This document shows, piece by piece, positions 26,310 through 35,582 of a stretch of 64,000 bases of DNA; within the stretch, counting starts at the first letter, position 1, and every line of letters begins with the position of its first letter. Both the position numbers and the translations under genes were made by a program. Source of the DNA: Marixanthomonas sp. SCSIO 43207 (GTDB lineage: Bacteria > Bacteroidota > Bacteroidia > Flavobacteriales > Flavobacteriaceae). The notes under the pieces were generated by a model. That model saw nothing but the letters and a program-made list of their open reading frames with translations. It was not told the origin of the DNA and made no database searches. Location: assembly GCF_019904255.1 (NCBI RefSeq), contig NZ_CP063203.1, positions 248,001-312,000 on the forward strand, read 5' to 3'.

Positions 26310-27310
26310 TTATTAGTTTTTACTTTCATTCCTTCAGTTACATATTCTTTTTGTTGATTTAAAGAATCTGTGTAAGTAAGATAGGCTTCTACTTGTGGTA
26401 GTTTCTGTAAAACTGCTTTAGATTTTTCCAATCCCAGCGCCATAAAAGACGTTGCGTACGCATCTGCTTCGGCACAGGTGGGAGCCAAAACTGTAGCACT
26501 TGTTACATCGCTTTGTTCTGCTTTTCCGGATAATGGATTGATGGTGTGAACGTATTTATTTCCGGTAAGGGAATCAATTCTAAATTTTCTATAATTACCA
26601 GATGAAGCCATCGCTTGGTTGGTAAGTGTAATAGTTTCAGAATAACTTCTATCATCAAGTTCTGAAGTAACTTTTTCTATACCAACGAGCCATAATTGTT
26701 CTTTGGTTAAGTTTTTTCCTTTTGCCAAAATCTCACCTCCCAATTCTATTAAATAATGCTCCACTCCATTGTTACTTAAATAAGCACCTATTAGATCAAT
26801 ACCATATCCTTTTGCTATGGCGTTAAAGTCAAAATAAATTTGAGGATTGGTTTTTACTATTTTATTTTCTGAAGTAAGTTGTACTTTATCAAATCCTACA
26901 AATTGCATTAATGAATCTAGTGTAGTACTGTCTATTTTTTTTATGGGTTTTACATCACCAAAACCATAAGCATTACGAAGCACTCCAATTGTGGGATCAA
27001 AGTAACCGTCTGTTTGCTTATGAATTTTGTTTGACAGCAAAAAAACATCTTTAAAAGTTGTATCTACAGTAATTGTTGAATCACCGTTATTTATTTTTGA
27101 AATATCACTATCTGCCATATAGGTACTTACAGACCGATTTACAGCGTTGACAATAGAATCTATGCCTTTTTGTACATCCATAGTATTTTTTGAAAAATAC
27201 TTAATGTGGTATGTGGTACCAAAGGCTTGTCCTTCAATATAATGTTCTTCTTCTGTAATTTTTGAACAAGATATAAATAGAACAATGGAAGCTAAGGTTA
27301 AATATTTCAT
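26306..27310 (-). CDS. apbE: FAD:protein FMN transferase (ApbE), lipoprotein
   Basis: Transfers FMN from FAD to a threonine in target proteins, notably NqrB and NqrC of the Na+-NQR, whose genes lie at 33-38 kb on the same strand. The 334 residues carry a lipobox (LFISC, C15), consistent with action in the periplasm. ApbE landmarks: FGTTYHIKYF, YFDPTIGVL, YFDFNAIAKGYGIDLIG, the glycine-rich LIELGGEILAKG, HTINPLSG, and the metal aspartate/threonine region CAEADAYATSFMALG. Its start overlaps the upstream small gene by four bases (ATGA), so they form an operon. Confidence 0.95.
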   Translation of the reverse strand: MKYLTLASIVLFISCSKITEEEHYIEGQAFGTTYHIKYFSKNTMDVQKGIDSIVNAVNRSVSTYMADSDISKINNGDSTITVDTTFKDVFLLSNKIHKQTDGYFDPTIGVLRNAYGFGDVKPIKKIDSTTLDSLMQFVGFDKVQLTSENKIVKTNPQIYFDFNAIAKGYGIDLIGAYLSNNGVEHYLIELGGEILAKGKNLTKEQLWLVGIEKVTSELDDRSYSETITLTNQAMASSGNYRKFRIDSLTGNKYVHTINPLSGKAEQSDVTSATVLAPTCAEADAYATSFMALGLEKSKAVLQKLPQVEAYLTYTDSLNQQKEYVTEGMKVKTNN

Positions 27311-27669
27311 ACTATTTTTTGTAAACCATTATATACAAGTGTGTACTCCTCATTTTTGATTACAGGTTTGGCATAATCTGTTCCGTGACCTAGTCCTACT
27401 CCTGCATAATAAGTTATTGCATCAAATTTTTCTGCATGAACTTTTATGGTCTGCATAAAGACAGGATCATACGTATTGGCATCTTCAGGATAAGATACTG
27501 CTCGTACTATTACAAAGTGTAATTCTTTATTTTTTAAAGCTACAAACTGTGGATCCTTTTTCAGTTTAGAATTAACTCCTAAAAACTCAAAACCTTTCTC
27601 TTCTAGGTCTTTACCTACAATATTCATAGCGAGGTTATGTAATTCTTGTTCTGTAAGTTCTATACTCAT
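27307..27669 (-). CDS. Small conserved protein linked to Na+-NQR/ApbE
   Basis: A 120-residue soluble protein beginning MSIELTEQELHNLAMNIVGK. Close relatives in flavobacteria sit next to nqrF/apbE and are often labelled 'NQR subunit F', which is misleading: there is no Fe-S, FAD or NADH motif here, and the true nqrF is at 32047-33357. It has no signal peptide or membrane segment. The protein looks alpha/beta with GVGLGHGTDYAKPVI near the end. Coupling with apbE (ATGA overlap) suggests a role in NQR assembly or flavinylation (inference). It has its own promoter box and is separated from nqr by a 4.1-kb gene. Confidence 0.75.
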   Translation of the reverse strand: MSIELTEQELHNLAMNIVGKDLEEKGFEFLGVNSKLKKDPQFVALKNKELHFVIVRAVSYPEDANTYDPVFMQTIKVHAEKFDAITYYAGVGLGHGTDYAKPVIKNEEYTLVYNGLQKIV

Positions 27670-27673
27670 AGTA

Positions 27674-27681
27674 CAAAAATA
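27674..27681 (-). promoter_or_regulatory. -7 promoter box of the small protein-apbE operon
   Basis: On the minus strand this reads TATTTTTG (TAnnTTTG), four bases before the ATG. It lies downstream of the terminator at 27701-27736, so this pair is transcribed separately from the T9SS gene and from nqr. Confidence 0.45.
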
Positions 27682-27700
27682 GGAAGTATTTACCTATAAA

Positions 27701-27738
27701 AAGAAACCGTTTCATTTTTTTCTGAAACGGTTTCTTTT
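27701..27738 (-). terminator. Intrinsic terminator after the 1381-aa T9SS gene
   Basis: A perfect 14-bp stem, AAGAAACCGTTTCA (27701-27714) with TGAAACGGTTTCTT (27723-27736), has an 8-base loop. It lies 20 bases beyond the minus-strand stop at 27759. The A/T ends supply U-tracts, so it could also act on the plus strand. Confidence 0.9.
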
Positions 27739-27758
27739 ATACAAGTGTTTTATTTACT

Positions 27759-30700
27759 CTATTTTTTTATAATTCTTTTTGTGAGCGTACCATCAGTTGT
27801 TGATATTCTCATAAAATAAACCGCCGATGTAAGAGAAGAGACATCTAGTTGTACTTCATTTTTACTTTTTACAGGCTGAGTTAATACAGTTCTTCCTCTG
27901 ATGTCTGTAATAGCTATGTCTTTAATTTCTACTTGTGACGAAACGATATTAATTACGTTTTGAGCAGGATTTGGATATACAGACACACTGTCTATAGATG
28001 CATTAACAATATCTAGAGTAGAATTTTTATAGTAGAGAGTAAAGCGGTTTTGATAGACTCCAGAATCACTTACAAACGTATAATCATCTTCAGATAAATT
28101 GGTGATTTTTCCATTCTGATTATCTACTAAATAAACGGTTGCTTCAGAAATTGCTGCACCGTCAATATCTTGAATGCTTATTGTGTAATTTTGACTTTCT
28201 TTTATTTGAGTGGCAAAACTCAATGAAACTTTATCCTCTACATCAAAAGGTTTTCTACCTTGAATAACCAGTTGTTCACCGGTTTCTAATTCAGAATATA
28301 ATGAAACAGGTGTTGCTAAGCGTTTCACTTCAACTTCAGAATCAAATTGATCTGTTGTTATTGCAGTATATCCTATCAAAGTTGTGCTTCCTAATTGATA
28401 ACTCTCATTTAATATATTTAACCAAATGCGTTCTCTCTGAATCTCACTGTTACGGTAAGTATCATTATTGTCTACTAAACGCATACTATTATTAAAAGTA
28501 ACTATACCGGCGCTACTGGGTTTGACAGCAAATCCTTGCCCTGAAGCAATATACTGTGTTGGAGTTACACCTCCATTTGCAGCTTGAACACCACCTAAAG
28601 TCTCACTAAAGATTGAAATATCACCCATACTATAATTATCTTGATTGTATCCAGGATAATTGGTTGGCGGCGTTACATGTTCCCAAAAATACATCTCATT
28701 AATCATGGTATTTTCGTCAAAAAACAGTTCAGCATCTATCGCTGAGGCATATGGATTTCCTAATATATTTGGACTTGTAAGTTGTGTTCCATTATACACC
28801 AAGCTAAAAGTAATCTCACCATTAGTAAGGGTACCTTGGTCAAATTCAAAGTTATAACTTGCCGGACTCCCTATGGTTGGTGTTGTTTGCGGCATCATTA
28901 AATAGCCTTCACCTACATTCATATTTCCTGAATATTGTTGCCAGTTGTCACCGTTATCGTCTGCAAAATTATTAATCCCCGGAAACGCGGCTTCTACATC
29001 TGGATTTGGGATAAAATTACTTGTAATGTGATTTCTAAACTGAATTGGGTCTCCAAAGGCATTTTTATTTTCTGAACTCATTGGGCTTGAAACAATCATA
29101 AAGCCTCTATTACCAATACTAGGACTTGTTTTTTCTATGGTAATTGTTCCATTTTTGGTCACTGTAGCATTATCATCTACTTGTACCAAACTTCCTTCGT
29201 GCTTGACTATCAAACTACCATTAACAATTATATCACCTTGAACTTTCACATAATCTCCAGCTGAAATAGTTAACGTACTACCCGCTTCAATTGTCATAGA
29301 ACAGGCTTCTATACTTCCGTTTGATGAAGTATTGTAGTTATCACTTATAATGGCTTCTCCAGAAATTGTTGGACTATTATTATTCCAGCTACCAGAAACA
29401 TATTCGGTAATTGTACCACAACTACTAAATTGTGAGGTAAACATCCCTCTTCCATATGTAGCTGCGAGAATGGTATTATCTGCTTCTTTAAAATCAAAAG
29501 ACATTACTTTTACATCTTGCATGCCGTTTTGAGACTGTAGCCAATTGGGGTTGGTATCATTCCAGTTATTTGTTTTCCAAACTCCCAGAGCAGTACCAAT
29601 AATTACTTCATCATTATTTAAAGGGTTTTGTAGTATACATTTTACGGGCATATCTGGTAAATCACCTTCTTTGCTTACCCAATTATTACCGCCATCTTCA
29701 GTATACCAGACGCTGGTTACACCATAATTGTGAAAGGTAACCATGATATCATTTTCAGTAGCACCGTACCGAATATCTGACACCGCTCCTACTTGCCCAG
29801 GCATTGAAATGTCGGTCCAAGTGGGTGTTGCATTTGCATTATCCAATCTAATAATTTTACCTAAAGCCGTACCCACTAGCATTCGATTGTTAACAAAAGG
29901 AGAAGCAACAAAGAAAGTAGGTATGGTATTAAGCATTGAATTGGTTAAGGTAGTTCTTGTTACTGCAGGTACAGATGGATCGATAGCATATCTATAAATG
30001 CGGTATGTACTTCCATTTGTTGCATTTGTAAATAAAATATTTGTATCACTATCTAAGCCACATTGATTAACAAAATCACCGGTATTATCACTATTCGGGA
30101 AATTACCAACATATACTCCTTCTATGGTTATATATCTGTAATTATTATAAATATAAGAAGATATCATATATTGATCATCTTGATCAATAAATGCCCAGCA
30201 TCCGTCTCCTCCGGTTACTTCTGTTGTTGAGTTTTGCCCTTCGTTAGCATTTAGAGCAAGCTGTGAGCCGTTGTCTTGTGATCCAGCTAATAATATTTCT
30301 GAAGAAATATTTTGATTAATAGCTCCCTTATAAAATTGGGTTACATTGTATCCATTATTTCTTGCTTCGGTTGTGCCTCCTCCGTTATTACTATAATAAA
30401 CACCTCCGTCATTTCCGAAGATAACTCTATTTGAAGCGCCTGGTGCAAAAGCAATTCCATGTTGATCTGCATGAACTTCTTGATAACCAAAACCACCATA
30501 CCAATGTGAAAATTGATTCCAAGAATTGCCTGAGTTTGTTGATTTAAACAAGTCAATTCCTCCAACATATACGGTATCATCATTTGAAGGATCAACAGCA
30601 ATCATTAAATCATAAAAACTTTGTCCGCGAGTAAAATCGCTAGGGTCAATGTTGGTATCTGCATCATTAGGCTGAGTAAGTGACGTAGGAGCTGAAGCAA

Positions 30701-31904
30701 AGCCATTGGTCGTTCGAAAGATTTTTACTGGATTTGAAGAGCTAGATCTGTCTTCGGCCAATACATATATTTTTCCACTTGTTTGTTGTGAGCAAGCCAA
30801 TTCAACACGACCTTGTGTACCTAAGTTTCGTACATTAGTCCAATTGTTTCCATCATTTCTAAATACAAAACCACCTCCGTGACCATAGGCGTTGCGTCGG
30901 GTTCCCATCCAAAGGTTTCCATCGGCGTCCATATTAAAGTCATTTGGTGAATAGGGGCTTCCTTCAGCAGTAGTAAAAATAGGATCTGTTAATCTTGAAA
31001 AATTAATTCCGTCTGTACTTTTGTAAATACCTATTGTATTTAACCCGTGCCAGTCCCAGCCATCGGGTCCCGGTACAACTTCTTCTCGATAAATTGTTGA
31101 TCCAGCACCAAAATACACTTCGGTTTGATTGGTAACGGGATTGTTCCAGGCTATGATATCTTGTATATAAGCAAAACTATCTTCTACGGTTGGGCCAATA
31201 TTAGTTAAAAGTTCTATCCAAGTATCACCTCCGTCGGTAGATTTATAAATACCGTTCCCAATAACATCGCCGCCGGTATAAACCTCTCCAGTACCTAAAT
31301 ACATAATATCTGTATTATTTGGATCTACCGTTATAGACATTACAGATAAATTACCCGGTACACTTTCTACCCGTTGCCATTGAGACGCGGCACTTGTAAT
31401 ATCATTGTTTATCCATAAGCCACCGCTAACACCTCCAGCAAAAACTTTTGTTGTACTTCCGGGAGCAAATAGTAATTCGTGTGTTCTACCTCCTACATTG
31501 TTTGGTCCTCTTTCTACCCAGCTATTTGATGGATCCCCGGGTGACAATCGCATAGAAGGGGTTGATTTTAATTTTTTTTGAAGCTCATAAAGCTTCTCAG
31601 GAGTTGGTCTTAAGAGGTTTGGATTACTTGTATATAAGTATTCTTGTTCAAAAAACTTATTTGGCGGAAGACCTCTTTCAGCACGTTGTGTTTTTGATAA
31701 TTTTGTGGTCTCACGAAAAGGATGATTTACAAGGCAGTCTGAATATTTATTTGAAAGTTGTTCTTCTTCCGAAAAGATTAAATCATTAAATGTAGTATTT
31801 GAATTGATCAAAAGCCATCCAATCAACAAACTTACTAGTGTGAAGAGAGAATATATAAGAACATTGTAGACTCGCTTTTCTTTTGGGGTAGAGTTTAGGT
31901 TCAT
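27759..31904 (-). CDS. T9SS-sorted BNR/Asp-box beta-propeller protein, 1381 aa
   Basis: Large surface or secreted protein. The N-terminus has a 13-residue cytoplasmic lead then a hydrophobic segment (about 14-33), acting as a long signal peptide or anchor. From about 105 to 830 it contains repeated Asp-box blades (KSTDGGDTWIEL, KSTNSGNSWNQF, YTEDGGNNWVSK), the pattern of sialidase/VPS10-type propellers without the catalytic residues of sialidases that I could find. A beta-rich region follows, and the last ~75 residues are a type A T9SS sorting domain (VYPNPAQNVINI ... LTKRIIKK). It sits between nqrF and apbE with its own promoter and terminator. Ligand unknown. Confidence 0.88.
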   Translation of the reverse strand: MNLNSTPKEKRVYNVLIYSLFTLVSLLIGWLLINSNTTFNDLIFSEEEQLSNKYSDCLVNHPFRETTKLSKTQRAERGLPPNKFFEQEYLYTSNPNLLRPTPEKLYELQKKLKSTPSMRLSPGDPSNSWVERGPNNVGGRTHELLFAPGSTTKVFAGGVSGGLWINNDITSAASQWQRVESVPGNLSVMSITVDPNNTDIMYLGTGEVYTGGDVIGNGIYKSTDGGDTWIELLTNIGPTVEDSFAYIQDIIAWNNPVTNQTEVYFGAGSTIYREEVVPGPDGWDWHGLNTIGIYKSTDGINFSRLTDPIFTTAEGSPYSPNDFNMDADGNLWMGTRRNAYGHGGGFVFRNDGNNWTNVRNLGTQGRVELACSQQTSGKIYVLAEDRSSSSNPVKIFRTTNGFASAPTSLTQPNDADTNIDPSDFTRGQSFYDLMIAVDPSNDDTVYVGGIDLFKSTNSGNSWNQFSHWYGGFGYQEVHADQHGIAFAPGASNRVIFGNDGGVYYSNNGGGTTEARNNGYNVTQFYKGAINQNISSEILLAGSQDNGSQLALNANEGQNSTTEVTGGDGCWAFIDQDDQYMISSYIYNNYRYITIEGVYVGNFPNSDNTGDFVNQCGLDSDTNILFTNATNGSTYRIYRYAIDPSVPAVTRTTLTNSMLNTIPTFFVASPFVNNRMLVGTALGKIIRLDNANATPTWTDISMPGQVGAVSDIRYGATENDIMVTFHNYGVTSVWYTEDGGNNWVSKEGDLPDMPVKCILQNPLNNDEVIIGTALGVWKTNNWNDTNPNWLQSQNGMQDVKVMSFDFKEADNTILAATYGRGMFTSQFSSCGTITEYVSGSWNNNSPTISGEAIISDNYNTSSNGSIEACSMTIEAGSTLTISAGDYVKVQGDIIVNGSLIVKHEGSLVQVDDNATVTKNGTITIEKTSPSIGNRGFMIVSSPMSSENKNAFGDPIQFRNHITSNFIPNPDVEAAFPGINNFADDNGDNWQQYSGNMNVGEGYLMMPQTTPTIGSPASYNFEFDQGTLTNGEITFSLVYNGTQLTSPNILGNPYASAIDAELFFDENTMINEMYFWEHVTPPTNYPGYNQDNYSMGDISIFSETLGGVQAANGGVTPTQYIASGQGFAVKPSSAGIVTFNNSMRLVDNNDTYRNSEIQRERIWLNILNESYQLGSTTLIGYTAITTDQFDSEVEVKRLATPVSLYSELETGEQLVIQGRKPFDVEDKVSLSFATQIKESQNYTISIQDIDGAAISEATVYLVDNQNGKITNLSEDDYTFVSDSGVYQNRFTLYYKNSTLDIVNASIDSVSVYPNPAQNVINIVSSQVEIKDIAITDIRGRTVLTQPVKSKNEVQLDVSSLTSAVYFMRISTTDGTLTKRIIKK

Positions 31905-31936
31905 TTTGTTAATTTGTTAAATTTTTCTTAATACAT

Positions 31937-31944
31937 CAAATATA
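31937..31944 (-). promoter_or_regulatory. -7 promoter box of the 1381-aa T9SS gene
   Basis: On the minus strand this reads TATATTTG, an exact TAnnTTTG match, 32 bases before the ATG at 31904. Confidence 0.45.
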
Positions 31945-32000
31945 ACTTTTTAATTTAAATTGTATTGTCTAGCATCTATAAATCAAACCTATACAAACAA

Positions 32001-32030
32001 AAAAAGCCACCTAAATAGGTGGCTTTTTTT
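32001..32030 (-). terminator. Intrinsic terminator of the nqr operon
   Basis: The stem GCCACCT (32006-32012) with AGGTGGC (32017-32023) has a 4-base AAAT loop, extended by flanking A and T runs that give a U-tract on either strand. It lies just beyond the nqrF stop at 32047 and closes nqrABCDEF. Confidence 0.92.
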
Positions 32031-32046
32031 AAATTGTGTTGAAGAA

Positions 32047-33357
32047 TTATCCTCCAAAATCGTCAAAACGAATATTTTCATCTGGGATTCCAAAATCTTC
32101 TCCCATTTTTTGAACAGCTTGGTTCATTAATGGAGGTCCACAGAAATATAGTTCTATTTCTTCAGGTTCTTCATGATGATTTAAGTAATTATCGATTACT
32201 ACTTGGTGAATAAATCCTACGAAGCCATCACCTTCTTCATCATTAATATCCTTCTTTTCTTTCCAGTTGTCTTCTTCTAATGGTTCAGAAAGTGCTAAGT
32301 AGAATTTAAAGTTATCAAATTCTCTCTCTAGCTCGCGGAAATGTTCTAAGTAGAATAATTCTCTTTTTGAACGACCTCCATACCAATAGGTTACTTTACG
32401 ACCGGTTTTTAAGGTTTTAAATAAGTGGTATAAGTGTGAACGCATTGGCGCCATTCCGGCTCCACCACCAACGTATAGCATTTCAGCTTCAGAATGATTG
32501 ATAAAAAACTCTCCAAACGGACCTGAAATAGTTACTTTATCACCTTTTTTTGCATTAAATATGAAAGATGATGCTATACCAGGATTTACATTCATCCATT
32601 GGTTTTTATCGCGATCCCATGGCGGAGTTGCAACACGAACGTTCAACATAATTTCGCGTCCTTCTGCTGGATAAGAAGCCATAGAATACGCTCTTTCTAC
32701 GGTTTCGTCATTCTTCATTACTAATGGCCAAAGACCAAACTTATCCCACTCTGCTTTAAATTTGTCAGGATCATCATGCTCTTCAGGGTGAGCAGTAATA
32801 TCCATATCTTCAAACTTTACTTCACACGGCGGAATTTCAATTTGAATATATCCTCCTGCTTTGTAATTCATATCTTCAGGAATCTCTACTACAAATTCTT
32901 TAATAAAAGATGCAACGTTATAATTACGTACAACTGTAGCTTCCCATTTTTTAATTCCGAAGACTTCTTCAGGAATATGAATATTCATATCCTGCTTTAC
33001 TTTTACTTGACAAGAAAGACGGGCTCCTTCTTTAAGTTCTTTACGTGTAAAGTGAGGTGTTTCTGTAGGCAAGGCTTCTCCTCCTCCTTCTAGTACGTGG
33101 CACTCACATTGAATACACGTTCCTCCTCCACCACAAGCTGAAGGAAGAAATATTTTTTTTCCTCCAAGAGTAGATAACAATGTACCCCCAGATTCTACTT
33201 CAATTTTCTTTTCATCGTTAATAGTAATGGTAACGGGACCTGATGGTGACAACTTTTGTTTGGTAAAAAGTAAAAGTGCAACCAAAAGCAGGACCAATAC
33301 CAAGAATGCAACAACGGTTGCAATAATAACTCCTAATGTACTTGCGGCTAAAAACAT
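32047..33357 (-). CDS. nqrF: Na+-translocating NADH:quinone reductase subunit F
   Basis: Electron-entry subunit: oxidises NADH and passes electrons through FAD and a 2Fe-2S cluster. The 436 residues start with one transmembrane helix (about 7-31). Then comes a plant-ferredoxin-type domain with cluster cysteines in SACGGGGTCIQCECHV and SCQV. The flavin/NADH reductase module follows: RAYSMAS for FAD, GGGAGMAPMRSHLYHL for NADH, and the C-terminal ELYFCGPPLMNQAV with FDDFGG at the end. Last gene of the operon, 1 base after nqrE. Confidence 0.98.
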   Translation of the reverse strand: MFLAASTLGVIIATVVAFLVLVLLLVALLLFTKQKLSPSGPVTITINDEKKIEVESGGTLLSTLGGKKIFLPSACGGGGTCIQCECHVLEGGGEALPTETPHFTRKELKEGARLSCQVKVKQDMNIHIPEEVFGIKKWEATVVRNYNVASFIKEFVVEIPEDMNYKAGGYIQIEIPPCEVKFEDMDITAHPEEHDDPDKFKAEWDKFGLWPLVMKNDETVERAYSMASYPAEGREIMLNVRVATPPWDRDKNQWMNVNPGIASSFIFNAKKGDKVTISGPFGEFFINHSEAEMLYVGGGAGMAPMRSHLYHLFKTLKTGRKVTYWYGGRSKRELFYLEHFRELEREFDNFKFYLALSEPLEEDNWKEKKDINDEEGDGFVGFIHQVVIDNYLNHHEEPEEIELYFCGPPLMNQAVQKMGEDFGIPDENIRFDDFGG

Positions 33358-33358
33358 A

Positions 33359-34090
33359 TTAATTATTTGTTAGTAGGGTTGAAACTTCGGGTGTTTCAGC
33401 TGATTCTTTATTTTTTTCTACTTGTACTCCTAAATTTTCAGGGTTTTCATCTAGCGATGGCTTTTCTTCGCTTCCTCCGGTTAACATTCCTCCAAAACTC
33501 ATAAAACCAATAGCCATTAAACCGGTAATGATAAATGTAATACCCAAACCTCTTAATGGTGCAGGCACATTTGAATACCGTATTTTTTCTCTAATTGCTG
33601 CAATTGCAAGAATAGCTAAAAACCATCCTATACCAGAGCTAAATCCATAATTAAGTGCTAGACCAAAACTTTCAATATCTCTTGACTGCATAAATAATGA
33701 ACCTCCTAAAATGGCACAGTTTACTGCAATAAGAGGTAAGAAAATACCCAGTGAGTTATATAATGAAGGTGAAAATTTTTCTACTACAATCTCAACTAAT
33801 TGAACCATCGTTGCAATAGTTGCGATGAATAATATAAATGAAAGGAAACTTAAATCATAATCTGCATATTCAGGGCCTAACCATTTTAATGCACCCTCTT
33901 GCAAAATGTATTGATCTAACAACCAGTTAAGCGGAACTGTTACAGTTAATACAAAAATTACTGCGGCTCCAAGCCCAACGGCTGTACTTACTTTTTTTGA
34001 TACAGCCAGGTAAGAACACATACCTAAAAAGTATGCGAATACCATATTATCAACAAAAATTGATTTAAAAAATAATTCTAAATGCTCCAT
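33359..34090 (-). CDS. nqrE: Na+-translocating NADH:quinone reductase subunit E, with C-terminal extension
   Basis: Integral membrane subunit with six hydrophobic segments, homologous to NqrD and RnfA/E, carrying half of the intramembrane iron site ([17 protein letters not shown] with its cysteine, and [12 protein letters not shown] with the second). The usual length is about 200 residues; here it is 243. The extra ~40 residues after GFMSFGGM are polar and acidic ([16 protein letters not shown] and onward) and look disordered. It follows nqrD with a 56-base gap, the largest in the operon. Confidence 0.96.
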   Translation of the reverse strand: MEHLELFFKSIFVDNMVFAYFLGMCSYLAVSKKVSTAVGLGAAVIFVLTVTVPLNWLLDQYILQEGALKWLGPEYADYDLSFLSFILFIATIATMVQLVEIVVEKFSPSLYNSLGIFLPLIAVNCAILGGSLFMQSRDIESFGLALNYGFSSGIGWFLAILAIAAIREKIRYSNVPAPLRGLGITFIITGLMAIGFMSFGGMLTGGSEEKPSLDENPENLGVQVEKNKESAETPEVSTLLTNN

Positions 34091-34146
34091 ATTTTTATCG
34101 TGTTAAGTATTGAATGTTTAGTGATTAACCAACTCTTCAGTACTTA

Positions 34147-34794
34147 TTAATTTTCTTCAATTAAATCTTTATTTCTGCTACGTTGAACCCAAATGATAAT
34201 TCCTACCACGATTAATGCCATTGGAGGAAGTACCATAAATCCGTTATTTTCATAACCTATAGCATACAAACCAGTTTTTGTAACAGGGTTACCTAGTACA
34301 GGAAAACCGAATAACGTACCTGATCCAAGTAATTCACGGAAAAAACCAACAATAATAAGTATTACACCATATCCTGCGGCATTACCTATACCGTCAAGGA
34401 ATGAACGCCAAGGCCCATTACCTAATGCATAGGCTTCAAAACGCCCCATAATAATACAGTTGGTAATAATTAATCCAATGAATACTGAAAGTTCTTTACT
34501 CAACTCATATGCAAAAGCCTTTAATACTTGGTCAACAATAATTACCAAGGTAGCTACAACAATAAGTTGAACAATAATTCTAATCTTTGAAGGAATGATG
34601 TTTCGCATTAAAGAAATCACAACATTACCTACTCCCATAACAAACAGTACCGAAATAGCCATTACAATTGAAGGCTTTAGTTGGGCTGTAATTGCCAAGG
34701 CTGAACATATCCCTAATACCTGAATAGTAATCGGGTTATTGTCCGCCAATGGGTCAAATATAAGTTTACTGTCTTTTTTTGATAAAAGTCCCAT
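34147..34794 (-). CDS. nqrD: Na+-translocating NADH:quinone reductase subunit D
   Basis: A 215-residue membrane subunit paralogous to NqrE, with about six transmembrane segments. Cysteines in QVLGICSALAIT and ITNCIIMGRFEA match the two that, with those of NqrE, hold the intramembrane iron centre. It begins with a short polar N-terminus (MGLLSKKDSKLIFDPLADN). It is 35 bases downstream of nqrC in the operon. Confidence 0.97.
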   Translation of the reverse strand: MGLLSKKDSKLIFDPLADNNPITIQVLGICSALAITAQLKPSIVMAISVLFVMGVGNVVISLMRNIIPSKIRIIVQLIVVATLVIIVDQVLKAFAYELSKELSVFIGLIITNCIIMGRFEAYALGNGPWRSFLDGIGNAAGYGVILIIVGFFRELLGSGTLFGFPVLGNPVTKTGLYAIGYENNGFMVLPPMALIVVGIIIWVQRSRNKDLIEEN

Positions 34795-34829
34795 ATTTTG
34801 AGTTTCTTAAGTTTTTTTAAGTGCGTTAA

Positions 34830-35579
34830 TTAGTTTTGCAATGATTTAAAATAAGGTACATATAATCTTACGTCCTTTCTCAACATTGCAGCAACACCAT
34901 CACCGGTAATTGTTGCTCCAGCTAAGGCATCTACTTCATTATCTTCAGTATCAGTGTTTGTAGGATCGTTATTACTTTTTGAAACTTCAATTCCTTTAAA
35001 CGCATCACCGTCTAAGAAGCTTTCGCCGGTAAAATCATCCATAAAATAACGCTGTTTTATTTCAGCACCTAGACCGGGTGTTTCACCTTTATGATCATAA
35101 TACACACCTTGAATTGTCATTGATTTGTCAACTGCAACAAAGCCCCAAATAGCATCCCAAAGACCTTTTCCACGCACCGGAATTACATATAACTCCTTAC
35201 CGTCTTTTTCACCAACGAATAATGGAAGTCTTCTACTATAATCAGGGTTTTTAGCTTTTGTTTCTTCTTTCTTTAAATCTATTAGGTATGCTTCGTCATC
35301 TTCAGTAACATCACCACCTTGAATTACTAATTGTTTAGTAATATACGTGTTGAATTGTTCTTCTACTTTATCTGTAGGAACAAATGTTACATCGTTAGGT
35401 CCTTCATTTTCGTTAACACCCATAGCATAGAGGATGTTTTGCTGTTTCTCAAAACGTTCGTTTTCCTTAATTTTTGGCTTTAACCCACTGGCAAAACCTG
35501 CTAGGATAGAACCTACCACAATCACCATTATGATAGCAAAAATGATAGTATAACTATTTTTATCTGTATTAATCGCCAT
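34830..35579 (-). CDS. nqrC: Na+-translocating NADH:quinone reductase subunit C
   Basis: A 249-residue subunit with one N-terminal transmembrane helix (about 12-31) and a periplasmic FMN-binding domain. FMN is attached covalently by ApbE to the threonine of the Dxx(s/t)gAT motif. Here that is D216-A-L-A-G-A-T223 in DALAGATITGDGV, near the C-terminus as expected. The other conserved part is KGETPGLGAEIKQRYF. The gene follows nqrB by 3 bases. Confidence 0.97.
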   Translation of the reverse strand: MAINTDKNSYTIIFAIIMVIVVGSILAGFASGLKPKIKENERFEKQQNILYAMGVNENEGPNDVTFVPTDKVEEQFNTYITKQLVIQGGDVTEDDEAYLIDLKKEETKAKNPDYSRRLPLFVGEKDGKELYVIPVRGKGLWDAIWGFVAVDKSMTIQGVYYDHKGETPGLGAEIKQRYFMDDFTGESFLDGDAFKGIEVSKSNNDPTNTDTEDNEVDALAGATITGDGVAAMLRKDVRLYVPYFKSLQN

Positions 35580-35582
35580 TGC

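Noticed and set aside
27759-31904. Sialidase (neuraminidase) activity for the Asp-box protein
   Set aside because: Asp-boxes are structural. I could not find the arginine triad and Tyr/Glu pair of sialidases, and no sialic acid genes are nearby.
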